A stretch of DNA of 64,000 nucleotides. It comes from [Mycobacterium] stephanolepidis. Lineage in GTDB: Bacteria > Actinomycetota > Actinomycetes > Mycobacteriales > Mycobacteriaceae. The stretch covers positions 1,922,001-1,986,000 of the forward strand of contig NZ_AP018165.1 of the NCBI RefSeq assembly GCF_002356335.1. The letters are read 5' to 3'. Positions 26,166-34,856 of this stretch are shown here, one piece after another. Position 1 is the first letter of the stretch. Every line of letters begins with the position of its first letter. Both the position numbers and the translations under genes were made by a program. The notes beneath the pieces are model-generated. The model did no database searches and had not been told where the DNA came from. It saw nothing but the letters and a program-made list of their open reading frames with translations.

Positions 26166-27215
26166 CTATCGCCGCAGCGGTCTTCTTCGGTATCTACTAG
26201 GAGGTGCCCCTGTCCACCTGATGAAGGCGCGGGTGAACCCGGAAGTTTCGGAGTACCCGAGCTGACGTGCTGTTTCCTCTACCGTGAGCCCAGAGTCGAG
26301 CAGCGCGCTGGCAAGCGTCCCGCGAACCTCGTCCACCAGCGCGCGGTAGCTGGTGTGCTCACCAGCAAGGCGACGATGGAGTGTGCGTTCGGCGATGCCA
26401 AGTTCTTGGGCAACCAGAGCCATTGAAGGTATCTCGCCCGGATCGCGGACTAAACGGGTACGGACCCGTGCCGAGATTCCGCGACGCCGACGCCGTGCCT
26501 GCAGCAGATCTTCACATTGTTGGACACACAACTGTGCGGTGGCGGCATCGGCAGCGGGCATGGGGAGTGCCAGTACGTCCTCCGGAATAAGGAAGGCTGC
26601 GCGCTCTCCGGACGGACTACATGCCGTTGAAAGCTGGTGTGCTTCGAAGTGTGCTAGCGGAATGTCGATGTCGTTCGGCAGTGTGACGGTGGCCAAGGCG
26701 CCAGCTTCGAGTTGGCCGAACAAGACCGGCATCATGTTCATTAGCGCGTACAACCCGCGCTCTAACAAAAACACTCGGAGATCGCCAGGGATTACTCGGT
26801 CATCAATTTCAATTACCGCACCATCGGCCGTGTCGTATCGGGTCAGCGTCAGGAAAGTCGACGATAAGGTTGCATATCGACATCCGATATTGAGGGCATC
26901 TCCGAGGGTGGAGCTCGCCAGTAGTGCGTAACCCAGGATGCCGGTGCTTGCGAAGTTGTATCGCGACCCAACGTCACGAGCGAACAGGTGTGGGTCGCGA
27001 ATGTATTGAAGAATGTTACGAAGGACCGCAAGTTCTTGACCACCCTCGATCTCCAGTGTTGAGTCGTCGATAGCGGTCGAGGTCAGCCCGGTGCCGGCTA
27101 AGCAATGTCTGGCGGAAATCCCTTGTAGCTGTGCGGCTTCCACCAGTTGGCGACAGGTAATGACGGGCCGTGGAATGTCCCAGTCAGCAGCGTAGTCAAC
27201 GTGTTCGCCCGTCAC
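26166..27215 (-). CDS. AraC-family transcriptional regulator
   Basis: 349 aa. The N-terminal two thirds resembles the arabinose-binding-type domain of the OruR/VirS group (ITCRQLVEAAQLQGISARHC, then the RDVGSRYNFASTGILGYALL region). The C-terminal AraC HTH pair is clear: MALVAQELGIAERTLHRRL and VEETARQLGYSETSGFTRAF, ending APPSRYRR. In mycobacteria and relatives such regulators often sit beside BVMO or lipid-catabolic genes and activate them. It converges with the P450-SDR-monooxygenase operon. Confidence 0.88.
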   Translation of the reverse strand: MTGEHVDYAADWDIPRPVITCRQLVEAAQLQGISARHCLAGTGLTSTAIDDSTLEIEGGQELAVLRNILQYIRDPHLFARDVGSRYNFASTGILGYALLASSTLGDALNIGCRYATLSSTFLTLTRYDTADGAVIEIDDRVIPGDLRVFLLERGLYALMNMMPVLFGQLEAGALATVTLPNDIDIPLAHFEAHQLSTACSPSGERAAFLIPEDVLALPMPAADAATAQLCVQQCEDLLQARRRRRGISARVRTRLVRDPGEIPSMALVAQELGIAERTLHRRLAGEHTSYRALVDEVRGTLASALLDSGLTVEETARQLGYSETSGFTRAFIRWTGAPPSRYRRRPLRR

Positions 27216-27277
27216 GTGCTCGAAGATATCGGATCACCACCTTCGTCTCGCCGCCAAGTGGGCACAGTTCGCCTTGA

Positions 27278-27595
27278 ATGGAGGCCGGGCAGTTCTCCCG
27301 CCTGTATCTTCGGGCCCCGCCGGAGACCGTCGACCAGATCGGGTCCGAGATCGTGGGTGAGCAGAAGGACTCAGGGAACCGCCGTGCTCAGACCGGCATG
27401 ACCAGCATCCGCGGCGAGAACATTGCCGCTAGTTCGTTTGGCCACCGGGGAAAGCATGGGTCAAGACGTGGGGCCCGCTCGGAGTCAATGTCCTTGGGCC
27501 GCTACTTGGATCACTCCGGGATGTGGTTCCGGACGGGCCGCTATCCCGGCGCTGGTCTTCAGGTGCGCTGCCGTCATGGGCACCTAAGGGCCTGA
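27278..27595 (+). CDS. Possible gene fragment of unknown function
   Basis: 105 codons with strong third-position GC, containing TVDQIGSEIVGEQKDSGNRR and QTGMTSIRGENIAASSFGHRG. It reads like coding sequence but matches no family I can name. It has no good ribosome site and overlaps the end of the hydrolase gene by 12 bp. It may be a remnant brought in with neighbouring mobile DNA. Confidence 0.3.
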   Translation: MEAGQFSRLYLRAPPETVDQIGSEIVGEQKDSGNRRAQTGMTSIRGENIAASSFGHRGKHGSRRGARSESMSLGRYLDHSGMWFRTGRYPGAGLQVRCRHGHLRA

Positions 27596-28441
27596 GATTC
27601 CTGCTGAACGTGTGGCCATTGTGATGCGTTCAGCGACGTACTGGCGTCCGGGTGCGTTGGGGTGCATGGGAATTCCTTCATCGCCGGCGCTGGTACCCGT
27701 CATCGAGACATAGCGTTGGAAGTCGGCCGCACACACACTGTGGTCGCTGCTGGTTGCCGGGATGACCGAGGTGAAACTTGCCTTGGCGGATTCGGCCTCG
27801 ATCGTGACGTTCAGCTGGCGCTGTAGGCCATTGAGGAAGGTGATGGTCTCTTGGGTGTTGATGAGTCCGACCAGGCAACCCTTGGCGTCCGGAGGCAGGA
27901 TCGGCAGGTAGCCGACGGTGAATACGCGCGCGTTCGGCGCCGCCTGGCGTATTGCCGCATACGCGCCGTTCAGTTCGGAGCCCACCGAGGACACGTTGGC
28001 AGCGAACTGTGCCTTCTTCTCCGGCGGGCAGCTCAATGCGAACAGGCAGTCGGTGGGGATCTGCTCGAAGCCGGCGTCGTTGCCGCCAGTGGACACGATC
28101 GCGAGCTTGGTGGCGGGGGACAGACCCGTGTTCTGCGGTCCCCGAGCCGACGGTGTGTAGACGTCGGTGGAGAGTGCCCCCACGCAGGAGTAGTCGGCAA
28201 AGGTCATGTGCGGGAACGAGGAGGCCGCCAGATACGCCACGTTGTCGGTTGCCTGGTGGCACGCGGTGCCGAGTGGCCCGGTGATTCCGGCGGCGTTGGA
28301 ACCCGCGGCCATGAATGAATCGCCGATTGCGACCAGTTGGGCACCTGCGGCGGGCTCGGCCGAGGCGATCGACGGGCTGCTCACCAGGCCGGTCCCAGCG
28401 GCCACACCGAGCACTGTTGAGAGCGTCCTGGCTACAGGCAT
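27584..28441 (-). CDS. Secreted SGNH/GDSL hydrolase
   Basis: 285 aa with an N-terminal signal peptide (ARTLSTVLGVAAGTGLVSSP, Ala-rich cleavage region SIASAEPA). SGNH blocks: I, VAIGDSFMAAGSN (nucleophile Ser); III, VSTGGNDAGFEQ; V, MHPNAPGRQYVA (His). Six or more cysteines suggest disulfides in the exported protein. It resembles mycobacterial secreted esterases/lipases acting on lipids or acylated polymers. A ribosome site (GGAAGGAAG) precedes the ATG. Confidence 0.88.
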   Translation of the reverse strand: MPVARTLSTVLGVAAGTGLVSSPSIASAEPAAGAQLVAIGDSFMAAGSNAAGITGPLGTACHQATDNVAYLAASSFPHMTFADYSCVGALSTDVYTPSARGPQNTGLSPATKLAIVSTGGNDAGFEQIPTDCLFALSCPPEKKAQFAANVSSVGSELNGAYAAIRQAAPNARVFTVGYLPILPPDAKGCLVGLINTQETITFLNGLQRQLNVTIEAESAKASFTSVIPATSSDHSVCAADFQRYVSMTGTSAGDEGIPMHPNAPGRQYVAERITMATRSAGISGP

Positions 28442-28749
28442 GCTTCCTTCCTTCTCCTCCCCGCCGATGCGATCGCATCGGCATCAGCGCAGGATGCGGA
28501 CTCGCCGGCGCTGATCTGCAATGGGCTCGTACGGCAACGGAATTGTCAGGTAAGGTCAGCGACCTCCCATCGAGGGGCACAAGGCACGTGAGCGATCGTG
28601 TTCGCCACGCATATTCGTTGGTAAGCGTCTTGGCCGTCTGGGAGCCTCGAGCCCGTGCAGGGCACAGCCAATGACGAAGAGCGCGATTCGCCTTACTGGT
28701 CCAAGCTCCGGCACATTGGCGTCCATCATGGGTCAGGTGGAGCCACGGC
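28442..28749. other. Intergenic, no gene seen
   Basis: About 300 bp between the hydrolase and the IS481 element. Frames are short and without recognisable domains; it probably contains the leftward hydrolase promoter. Confidence 0.5.
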
Positions 28750-29864
28750 TAGGTGTGATGTCCGGGGAGGTTGTCCTTCCAGTGAGCGGTGAGCCTGTGT
28801 GACGGGGAAGGCCTCCGGTTGTGGAGTTGAGCTATCTAGGAACCGCTTCGTCAACCAGGAGGCTTTCGTGTCCCACGCTGATGCTGCTCTGACTCCGCGT
28901 GCTCGGTTGAGGCTTGCGCGGCTCGTTGTCGAGTCCGGCTGGACCTATGCTGCTGCGGCCAAGATGTTCATGGTCGCGCCCCGCACCGCTAAGAAGTGGG
29001 CAGATCGGTTCCGCGTCGAAGGCGCAGACGGGATGGCCGATCGCAGCTCACGGCCGCACGTGAGCCCCAACAAGACCGCACCGGCGATGACGCGCCGAAT
29101 CGTGAACCTGTGGTGGCGGCAGCGGTTGGGGCCGGTGCAGATCGGCGGCCGGCTCGGGATACCGGCGTCAACCGTGCACGCTGTGTTGACCAGATGCCGA
29201 ATAAACCGGCTTTCGCGCATTGACCGCATCACCGGTGAACCGTTGCGCCGCTACTAACATGATCATCCCGGGTCGCTGATCCATGTCGATGTCACCAAAT
29301 TCGCCAATATCCCCGACGGCGGCGGGCACAAGTTCCTCGGTCAACGACACGGCAAGATCAACTCTCGCGTGACCGCTCGGCGCACCGGTGAACGCTGCAA
29401 GAGCTATCACCCCAGGATCGGAACAGCGTTCGTGCGCACTGTCATTGACGACCACACTCGCGTTGCCTACGCCGAGATCTGCACCGACGAAAAGGCCGCG
29501 ACCGCGATCGGCGTGCTGCAACGCGCGGTGGCATGGTTTTCCGAGCATGGCCTCACCGTGCAGCGAGTCCTGTCCGACAACGGGCCGGCCTACAGGTCGT
29601 ACGCCTGGCGCGACGCGTGCACTGAGCTGCACATCGTTGCCAAGCGCACACGCCCGTACCGGCCGCAAACCAACGGCAAAATAGAACGATTCCACCGAAC
29701 CCGGCCGATGGCTGGGCATACGCCCGCCTCTACCAATCCACCGAACAACGCAACATCGCGCTACCACACTGGCTGCACTTCTACAATCACCACAGAGCCC
29801 ACTTCGCCATCGGGGGCCAACCACCGATCACCCGGCTAACCAACCTCCCCGGACATCACACCTA
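28750..29864 (+). mobile_element. IS481-family element, inactivated
   Basis: About 1.1 kb bounded by a perfect terminal inverted repeat: TAGGTGTGATGTCCGGGG continues AGGTTG at the left end (from 28750) and is mirrored at the right end (to 29864). It holds a single transposase frame, now broken. No clear target duplication could be assigned. Confidence 0.85.
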
Positions 29865-29865
29865 A
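28868..29865 (+). pseudogene. IS481-family transposase with a stop and a frameshift
   Basis: Starts at GTG 28868 behind AGGAGG. The N-terminal HTH (WTYAAAAKMFMVAPRTAKKW, ADRFRVEGADGMADRSSRPH) is intact. The expected RYEHDHPGS reads RY-stop-HDHPGS at about 29,257 (GAA to TAA). The rve core then continues (LIHVDVTKFANIPDGGG, VIDDHTRVAYAE, VLSDNGPAYRS, YRPQTNGKIERFHRT). A one-base deletion near 29,700 moves the last part (ADGWAYARLYQSTEQRN to GHHT) to another frame. Both lesions are needed to explain the reading frames. Confidence 0.88.
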
Positions 29866-30209
29866 GCGTCCGGAATATCGACGCGACGCACGCCACCGTC
29901 GACGGCGTCGGCCGCTTCGGGCTGACTGCCGCGGTGTGGCGAGCCGAGGCACCGGCCGGCCTGACTTGTGTCGTTAGACAGTGGGATCATTCAAGGCGCT
30001 CGACCCGAAGTGGCAGACGCCGATTGAGGAGTAAACGTTGGCCGAACGCTGCGACACCGGCCGCTATCGCTCCAGTCAACAGAGCCACGGCGTGTGCAGC
30101 GACCGTTGGTTGTGGGGGTCCATGTCGGAATATGGCCGATATCAGCAAACACAAAAATCCGAATAAATCTATTTCGAAGCAGATTTTGCAGATTACTAGG
30201 TAACTAAAC
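29866..30209. other. Left flank of the integrated element, no gene seen
   Basis: About 340 bp between the IS481 element and the left att repeat. One minus-strand frame looks like a short membrane-helix fragment (VALLTGAIAAGVAAFGQRLL) without start. The last 70 bp is AT-rich. Confidence 0.4.
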
Positions 30210-30229
30210 TGTGTCCGAGGGGGGACTTG
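30210..30229. repeat. Putative attL core (20-bp direct repeat)
   Basis: TGTGTCCGAGGGGGGACTTG, identical at 53985. On the minus strand the left copy extends into GGGGTTCAAGTCCCC, which resembles a tRNA T-arm, followed by an acceptor-like CCTCGGACA. A full tRNA cannot be built here or at the right copy. The likeness suggests an att site derived from a tRNA 3' end. Confidence 0.75.
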
Positions 30230-30311
30230 AACCCCTTCGGGGTGCAGATGGCGGGCTTGGAAACAGTATTTGAGCTGCTCAGATGCCTCAAGGCATCGGG
30301 CCGGTTCGGCT

Positions 30312-31457
30312 TCAATCGGGCACGTTTGTGCCCAAAATGTGCCCACGGGATGACCGCTTCGGCGCGGGCTTGGGCTTAGGGCCGTACTTGGTGTGGAGTT
30401 GATCCGCGAGTGCGTCCAGGTCGCTGTCGAATAGGTCCGAGTAGACGCGCAGGGTGACTGATGCGTCCTTGTGGCCGAGCATCCGCGCCAGCGCCAGCAC
30501 GTTGCCGCCCGCCGAGACAGTCAAGCTGGCGCAGGTGTGTCGAAGGCTATGTGCAGTGGTCGTTGAGTCGATTCCCGCGCGAGTGACGGCACGTGCGAAC
30601 CACCCACGCTTGGGGGAGTTGATGCCCCGGAACGTGCCTTCGGCGTTCGGGAACACGAGATCCTCGGACTGCTTGCCTTCGCATTGAGCGGAGAGCTTGT
30701 TCAGTACGAACTCGGGGACTGGAACGGACCGTGCTTCCTTGCCCTTGGTCTCTCCGATTTTTACCTCGGACCCCACCCACACAGCATTCCGATGAACCGA
30801 TATGCGTCGGCGTAGGAACTCGATGTCCTTGACCCGCAAAGCGATAAGCTCGCCCCATCGCAGGCCGCAGAAAGCCAATATGTAGACGATGACCTGGTTG
30901 TCGGTGGTGTTGCACGCATCGGCAAGTGCATCTACATCCTCGGCGGTCAGGTAGACGTGCTTCTTGCCGCGCTTGGACGGCAGGTTGTCGGCGGCGCGGG
31001 CTGGGTTGGACACCAGGCGGCGTGACTTCACCGCATCATCGAGTATCCCGGCGAGGATGCTGTGCGCGCGAATGACGACGGTGGGGGACTTCTTCTTCGT
31101 TAATTCGGCAACCCAGTTCTCGACATCGAGAGGGTCTACCTGAGCGATTTTTACTGAGCCCCAGCGTGGTTCGACATGCGTCCGCCAGGCAATGTCCAGG
31201 GTTCGCGCCCAGGACGGAGAGATGTCGGCACCCTTGCGGGTGAGCCAGTCGGGACCGAGTTCACCAACCGTGATCAGTCCCAGAGACGGTGCCACGTACG
31301 CACCCGTCATCTTGTCCACCTCGACCGTAGCCGCGAATGCCTCGGCGGAGCGCTTGGTGCTGAACCCTCGCTTCTTGGTCTGCTTGCCGTTGGGGGCTCG
31401 ATAGCGCACCATGTACCGCTTGCCGTCACTGACGGCGTAGCTCTCGATGGTTGCCAT
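30312..31457 (-). CDS. int: Tyrosine recombinase (integrase)
   Basis: 381 aa phage/ICE-type integrase. An N-terminal arm-binding region (YMVRYRAPNGKQTKKRGFST) and a SAM-like core-binding domain (about 65-165) precede the catalytic domain. Catalytic residues: Arg in LRWGELIALRVKD, His-x-x-Arg in AHSLRHTCASL, His in MLGHKDASVTLRVY and the Tyr of that same segment. The gene ends 83 bp from the left att core, and its last codons contain one of the two proposed arm sites. It would insert and excise the element. Confidence 0.94.
   Translation of the reverse strand: MATIESYAVSDGKRYMVRYRAPNGKQTKKRGFSTKRSAEAFAATVEVDKMTGAYVAPSLGLITVGELGPDWLTRKGADISPSWARTLDIAWRTHVEPRWGSVKIAQVDPLDVENWVAELTKKKSPTVVIRAHSILAGILDDAVKSRRLVSNPARAADNLPSKRGKKHVYLTAEDVDALADACNTTDNQVIVYILAFCGLRWGELIALRVKDIEFLRRRISVHRNAVWVGSEVKIGETKGKEARSVPVPEFVLNKLSAQCEGKQSEDLVFPNAEGTFRGINSPKRGWFARAVTRAGIDSTTTAHSLRHTCASLTVSAGGNVLALARMLGHKDASVTLRVYSDLFDSDLDALADQLHTKYGPKPKPAPKRSSRGHILGTNVPD
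30327..30346. promoter_or_regulatory. Putative integrase arm-type site, left
   Basis: TGTGCCCAAAATGTGCCCAC: two TGTGCCCA units in tandem, 11 bp apart, about 100 bp from the left core. The same 20-mer occurs at 53895-53914, 70 bp from the right core. Tandem sites in both arms are typical of tyrosine-integrase attachment regions. Confidence 0.6.
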
Positions 31458-31475
31458 GTGCGGACAGTACCTCGG

Positions 31476-31772
31476 CTACGCGGAGTCGCGAGTCTCGACG
31501 GTGCCCTGATCGAGCCAGGAGTTCAGGTCTGTGTGCGAATAGCGGATGAGCCGTCCGACCTTGCGGAATCGCGGTCCCTCTTTCAGGTAGCCCAGGTCTG
31601 CGAGTTTCTGCGCGGTGACCTTGAGATAGTCGGCTGCCTCTTCGGGAGTGAGCCACTGGCGAGGAGCTTGGGCGAGGGCGGGACGCAGCTCATCGGCCAC
31701 TTGGGCGGCTATCGCTTGGACCAGGGCAGCGTCGACTACCGCGAGGTGCGGCGCTGGTGCGTTCCTGGTCAT
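31476..31772 (-). CDS. Excisionase-like MerR-type HTH protein
   Basis: 98 aa. The C-terminal half is a winged HTH of the Xis/AlpA (MerR-like) type: WLTPEEAADYLKVTAQKLADL, then GPRFRKVGRLIRYSHTDLNS. Such proteins steer integrase toward excision. The N-terminal 40 residues are a helical extension. It lies 18 bp upstream of int in the same direction, the standard xis-int arrangement. Confidence 0.87.
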   Translation of the reverse strand: MTRNAPAPHLAVVDAALVQAIAAQVADELRPALAQAPRQWLTPEEAADYLKVTAQKLADLGYLKEGPRFRKVGRLIRYSHTDLNSWLDQGTVETRDSA

Positions 31773-31867
31773 TCATCTAGCGCACCATACTTTCCGATTT
31801 TCACCCCTCCAGATGACGCGTTCTAGAGAAATTTACCGGTGAAAGTTTCTGAATCCTGTTGTGTGAG

Positions 31868-31920
31868 AGTCGAACAGGGGGAGTGTTCGACTAATGCTAA
31901 CTCCGACGCACCGTCGAACA
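31868..31920. promoter_or_regulatory. Inverted repeat and half-site, possible operator
   Basis: AGTCGAACA-7 bases-TGTTCGACT forms a perfect 9-bp inverted repeat (31868-31892). A third half-site GTCGAACA follows at 31913. The half-site TCGAAC is that of the mycobacterial LexA box, but the 9-base spacing differs from the usual 4. It sits in the divergent region between xis and the rightward genes. Confidence 0.45.
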
Positions 31921-31989
31921 TGTAATGGCTGCATATCCTCGCGCGTTCCCTCCTGAGTTTTCGGGCAGAGGTTTACCCTGTGCATCGTG

Positions 31990-32685
31990 ATGATTGGTCA
32001 TTCCGTTCAGCTTGCGGTAGAGACGTTGGCTGTTGCCGTGCGACATGAGGGTGAACGCCGCAAGGTCTACGGAGAGGCGGCTATGCTTCACGCCTGCAAC
32101 GCCGTTGATGGGACGGGACGCGAGAGGTTGGGTTCGGGCAACCGTGACAACGCCAAACGATTCACTCAGATGATTCGTGACGAGCTGGAAATCTTCGAGC
32201 ACATCGGGATTCCTGGCATCGATCTGCGTGCAACTCGTTTTCCCTACAAGAACGTGAAGGCGCAAAGCTCTGATGGTCGGCCCGACATCGCAGATGTCCT
32301 CTATTACATGCATCGCTGCGCCCACGGACACGGTGACGAGGTGGAGCACGGGTTCGAGCTACAGCCTTGCGATGGTGGGGCGGGCAATCATTCGATGCGA
32401 TTTATCCCTGATGCGGTGAGCCTGCCAGAATCAGCGATCCTCGGACTGGTCGCCATCGCAGTTCTAGCACCGGAAAACTCTGGACAACACGCTTGGGATG
32501 CATCTATCCCATGGGCGGGCGGAGCACTTGTCGTTAACGACTGGTGGGGGCGTCGCAGCGATTTTCTGGCTTTGGTCGAACAAGGTGGATACAACCATTA
32601 CAAGCTCGACCTGACACCACCCGAGAACGTGAACGCGCCCCTGAGTGAGATTGTGAACGACATTTTGAAGCGGACTACGGGTTGA
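31990..32685 (+). CDS. Hypothetical protein of the element
   Basis: 231 aa. Contains ETLAVAVRHEGERRKVYGEA and HACNAVDGTGRERLGSGNRD in the first third and AWDASIPWAGGALVVNDWWG near the end. No signal peptide or membrane segment; mildly acidic. I do not recognise the family. GTG 31987 directly before ATG 31990 is an alternative start. It is the first rightward gene after the xis-int pair and lies 63 bp downstream of the candidate operator half-sites. Confidence 0.7.
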   Translation: MIGHSVQLAVETLAVAVRHEGERRKVYGEAAMLHACNAVDGTGRERLGSGNRDNAKRFTQMIRDELEIFEHIGIPGIDLRATRFPYKNVKAQSSDGRPDIADVLYYMHRCAHGHGDEVEHGFELQPCDGGAGNHSMRFIPDAVSLPESAILGLVAIAVLAPENSGQHAWDASIPWAGGALVVNDWWGRRSDFLALVEQGGYNHYKLDLTPPENVNAPLSEIVNDILKRTTG

Positions 32686-32780
32686 CGCATCAGCTTGAGT
32701 GACCTCCCCGTCCTCACCGGCTCAGGGGACGTGCACCTTCCTCACTTTCCCTTGTCGGCCAACCGTTCTAGCGTCGGGGC

Positions 32781-33098
32781 ATGTCCGAAATGCCGACCGT
32801 CCGAACACACCTCATGTTGCTGGCCGACCTGCTCGATGAACCACGCGCCCTCGTCGGCCCCGATGCCGAGATGTGTTCGGCTGCTGATCGGCCCGTCGAG
32901 TGGGCCGAGCTGACTACGGGGTGGTCTTGTGTCGTCGGCGCGGCCAGGACTATCCAGGCCCGTCATGCGGAGGACTCGCAGGATGACGTGCTGGTCATGT
33001 GCTGCGATGCCGCGCGGGAAGCCGCTGTCGGAGAGCTGCGCTGGGTGTGGGCACCGTTGGTGAACAAGTTCATTGAGGCGGTCGAGTCCGATGCTTGA
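32781..33098 (+). CDS. Small hypothetical protein
   Basis: 105 aa, acidic and helical (HLMLLADLLDEPRALVGPD; VWAPLVNKFIEAVESDA). No recognised domain. It overlaps the start of the next small ORF by 8 bases and precedes the resolvase in the same direction, so the three may form one unit. Confidence 0.6.
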   Translation: MSEMPTVRTHLMLLADLLDEPRALVGPDAEMCSAADRPVEWAELTTGWSCVVGAARTIQARHAEDSQDDVLVMCCDAAREAAVGELRWVWAPLVNKFIEAVESDA

Positions 33099-33312
33099 TT
33101 CGGAAGCCCCGTTGAGTCCCGTCGAACGGTTGGTCATCGCCTCCCTGTACGCGAGTCTCGCCGTGTCCCAGAATCGTTCGTCTTCGGGACAGCTCGACTC
33201 TGAAAGTCCGTGTTACGCCGACCTCAACATTTCCAGTCCCAGAACCTTGTCCCACAAGGGGATTCCCGTAATTCGGCCCGTGGAGGGTTTCAGGACGGAC
33301 GAAGCATGCTGA
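33091..33312 (+). CDS. Small hypothetical protein upstream of the resolvase
   Basis: 73 aa from ATG 33091 (MLDSEAPLSPVERLVIASLY). Its end overlaps the resolvase start at 33306. No domain recognised. Overlaps on both sides support expression but it is weak evidence. Confidence 0.45.
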   Translation: MLDSEAPLSPVERLVIASLYASLAVSQNRSSSGQLDSESPCYADLNISSPRTLSHKGIPVIRPVEGFRTDEAC

Positions 33313-33860
33313 TCGGCTACGCGCGGGTGAGCACCGTCGAGCAGAACGTGGCGCTGCAACTCGACGCCCTCAACGCGGCCCACGTCGAGCAGGTGTTCAC
33401 CGACGAGGGAGTCAGTGGTTCGGTGTCCTCGCGTCCTGAACTCGACCGCTGCCTGGTACACCTGCGGGCCGGTGACACTTTGGTGGTCTGGCGGCTCGAC
33501 CGCCTAGCCAGATCGCTCAAGAACCTCTTGGAACTCGTGGAGTCCCTGTCCGCCAGAGGGATTCATCTCCGATCATTGACCGAATCCATCGACACCTCCT
33601 CGGCGTCGGGACGCCTGGTGCTGAGCGTCTTCGGTGCCCTGGCCGAGTTCGAGCGGTCACTCATCATTGAGCGCACTCAAGCTGGGCTGGCGGCGGCTCG
33701 GTCTCGGGGAGCCAAGATTGGTCGCCCGACAGCCATGTCGTCGGGACAGGTCGAGCAGGCCCGAACACTTGTCGGTGCTGGACATCGGGTGCCTGATGTC
33801 GCTCGGACATTGGGCGTTGGGAGAAGCACCTTGTACAGGGTGCTGGGAGAGACGAACTGA
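33306..33860 (+). CDS. Small serine recombinase (resolvase/invertase)
   Basis: 184 aa, full length for the Tn3-resolvase/Hin group. The nucleophile Ser is in GYARVSTVEQNVALQ. Catalytic arginines are in LVVWRLDRLARSLKNL, and LVLSVFGALAEFERSLIIER forms the long helix. A C-terminal HTH (VPDVARTLGVGRSTLYRVLG) binds DNA. It could resolve or invert DNA within the element. No obvious crossover sites were found nearby. ATG 33306 is chosen; the longer frame adds sequence from the preceding ORF. Confidence 0.93.
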   Translation: MLIGYARVSTVEQNVALQLDALNAAHVEQVFTDEGVSGSVSSRPELDRCLVHLRAGDTLVVWRLDRLARSLKNLLELVESLSARGIHLRSLTESIDTSSASGRLVLSVFGALAEFERSLIIERTQAGLAAARSRGAKIGRPTAMSSGQVEQARTLVGAGHRVPDVARTLGVGRSTLYRVLGETN

Positions 33861-33951
33861 GCCCGATGATGCGGGTGCCAGGGTGTTCCGCGCGAGGGCG
33901 GCTCCGAGCCGAAGGCTTGGGGTCGTCCGAGTGGTGCGGGGGTGAGCCGTG

Positions 33952-34296
33952 GATGAGCTGATTTCCCGGATCGACGCGGTGCTCGATGAGAGTGACGACG
34001 AGAGCCTGGATGACTGGCAGTACTCGTGGTCAGACGCTATGCGCTGGCACCCGGGCGACGCCGGGACGTACGGAGTCGAGGAGGATCAGCCTGACGCTGA
34101 ATTGGATGGCGGTTGGGATTGGAACCCCGATCCGCAGATTCATGTGATTCCTGCTGAGCAGGTGCCCGAGTGGACGGCCTGGCTTGCCACCTTGGCGGAA
34201 GCCGAGCGAGCCGAGATGCAGTGGTATGTGGTGTGTTTCCAGTGTGGGGTCGTTGGGGACCGGTCGGTGACGTGTGAGTGTGAAAATCTCCAGTGA
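33952..34296 (+). CDS. Acidic hypothetical protein
   Basis: 114 aa, strongly acidic and Trp-rich (DDESLDDWQYSWSDAMRWHP; ELDGGWDWNPDPQIHVIPAE). It ends with a short cysteine cluster, CFQCGVVGDRSVTCECE, that could bind metal. No known family. Composition would suit a small inhibitor or DNA mimic, but that is speculation. It converges with the alarmone-hydrolase gene. Confidence 0.6.
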   Translation, partial: DELISRIDAVLDESDDESLDDWQYSWSDAMRWHPGDAGTYGVEEDQPDAELDGGWDWNPDPQIHVIPAEQVPEWTAWLATLAEAERAEMQWYVVCFQCGVVGDRSVTCECENLQ

Positions 34297-34358
34297 TGCA
34301 AGGCTTTCCGTCAGCCGGGTGGAGGTAACAGTGATTCAAAGGAGCCACTGATCGGCGG

Positions 34359-34856
34359 TCAGAGCTGGTTTGTCTGGGGTTTTTTGCCCAGTTGAGCCGC
34401 GAACGCTGGTTTTTCCAGGGATAGCAGTGCGCTGCGGTACTTCTCGGTGAGGCGTTCTCTTGTAGCTGGGTCGAGCCTTGCCAGTCTGTCCGTGCTGGCG
34501 TTGTCCGCGATGTCGGACAGTTTTACTGCAAGCGCAATTGGGTCGGAGCGGATTCGCCGATAGTAGTCCTCGGCGGGAATGTGCTTTTGACGGGTGAGTA
34601 GCCCGACTGCGGTGACGATCTCCTGCGGAAAGCCTTGCGCTGCTAGCTCATCGAGCGTGATCGTGGAGTCTTCAACTACATCGTGAAGGAACGCGGCAGC
34701 GATATATGTGGCTTCCTGAGGATCTACGGCGGCGGCAACGCGCCGAACATGACCTATGTAGGGCTGCCCGGCCTTGTCGGTCTGTCCGGCGTGTGCTTCC
34801 TCCGCCAGCTGCTCGGCTTTGTGTACTAGGTCCGGCCTAGCTGCCAGCACTGGCAC
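34359..34856 (-). CDS. MESH1-like HD hydrolase (putative alarmone hydrolase / immunity)
   Basis: 165 aa, the size of small alarmone hydrolases. The HD motifs of SpoT/MESH1 are in order: AGQPYIGHVRRVA (first His), AAFLHDVVEDSTI (His-Asp plus Glu-Asp) and LAVKLSDIADNAS (Asp and Asn). RSH hydrolases remove the 3' pyrophosphate from (p)ppGpp. It overlaps the 91-codon ORF by about 20 bp and ends the operon that begins with the EspC-like gene and the RelA/SpoT-like toxin. It could therefore degrade the nucleotide that the toxin makes. GTG 34856 is the likely start; the frame stays open to 34937. Confidence 0.83.
   Translation of the reverse strand: MPVLAARPDLVHKAEQLAEEAHAGQTDKAGQPYIGHVRRVAAAVDPQEATYIAAAFLHDVVEDSTITLDELAAQGFPQEIVTAVGLLTRQKHIPAEDYYRRIRSDPIALAVKLSDIADNASTDRLARLDPATRERLTEKYRSALLSLEKPAFAAQLGKKPQTNQL

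Noticed and set aside
27678..28580. 300-codon minus-strand frame overlapping the SGNH hydrolase
   Set aside because: Arg/His-rich shadow in another frame of the same strand; the hydrolase frame has all catalytic blocks and a signal peptide.
30210..30310. tRNA gene on the minus strand
   Set aside because: Only a T-arm-like hairpin and acceptor-like end are present. No anticodon stem, D-arm or matching 5' acceptor strand can be found upstream.
31868..31892. Canonical LexA (SOS) box
   Set aside because: Half-sites are right but the spacing between TCGAAC and GTTCGA is 9, not 4. Reported only as a possible operator.
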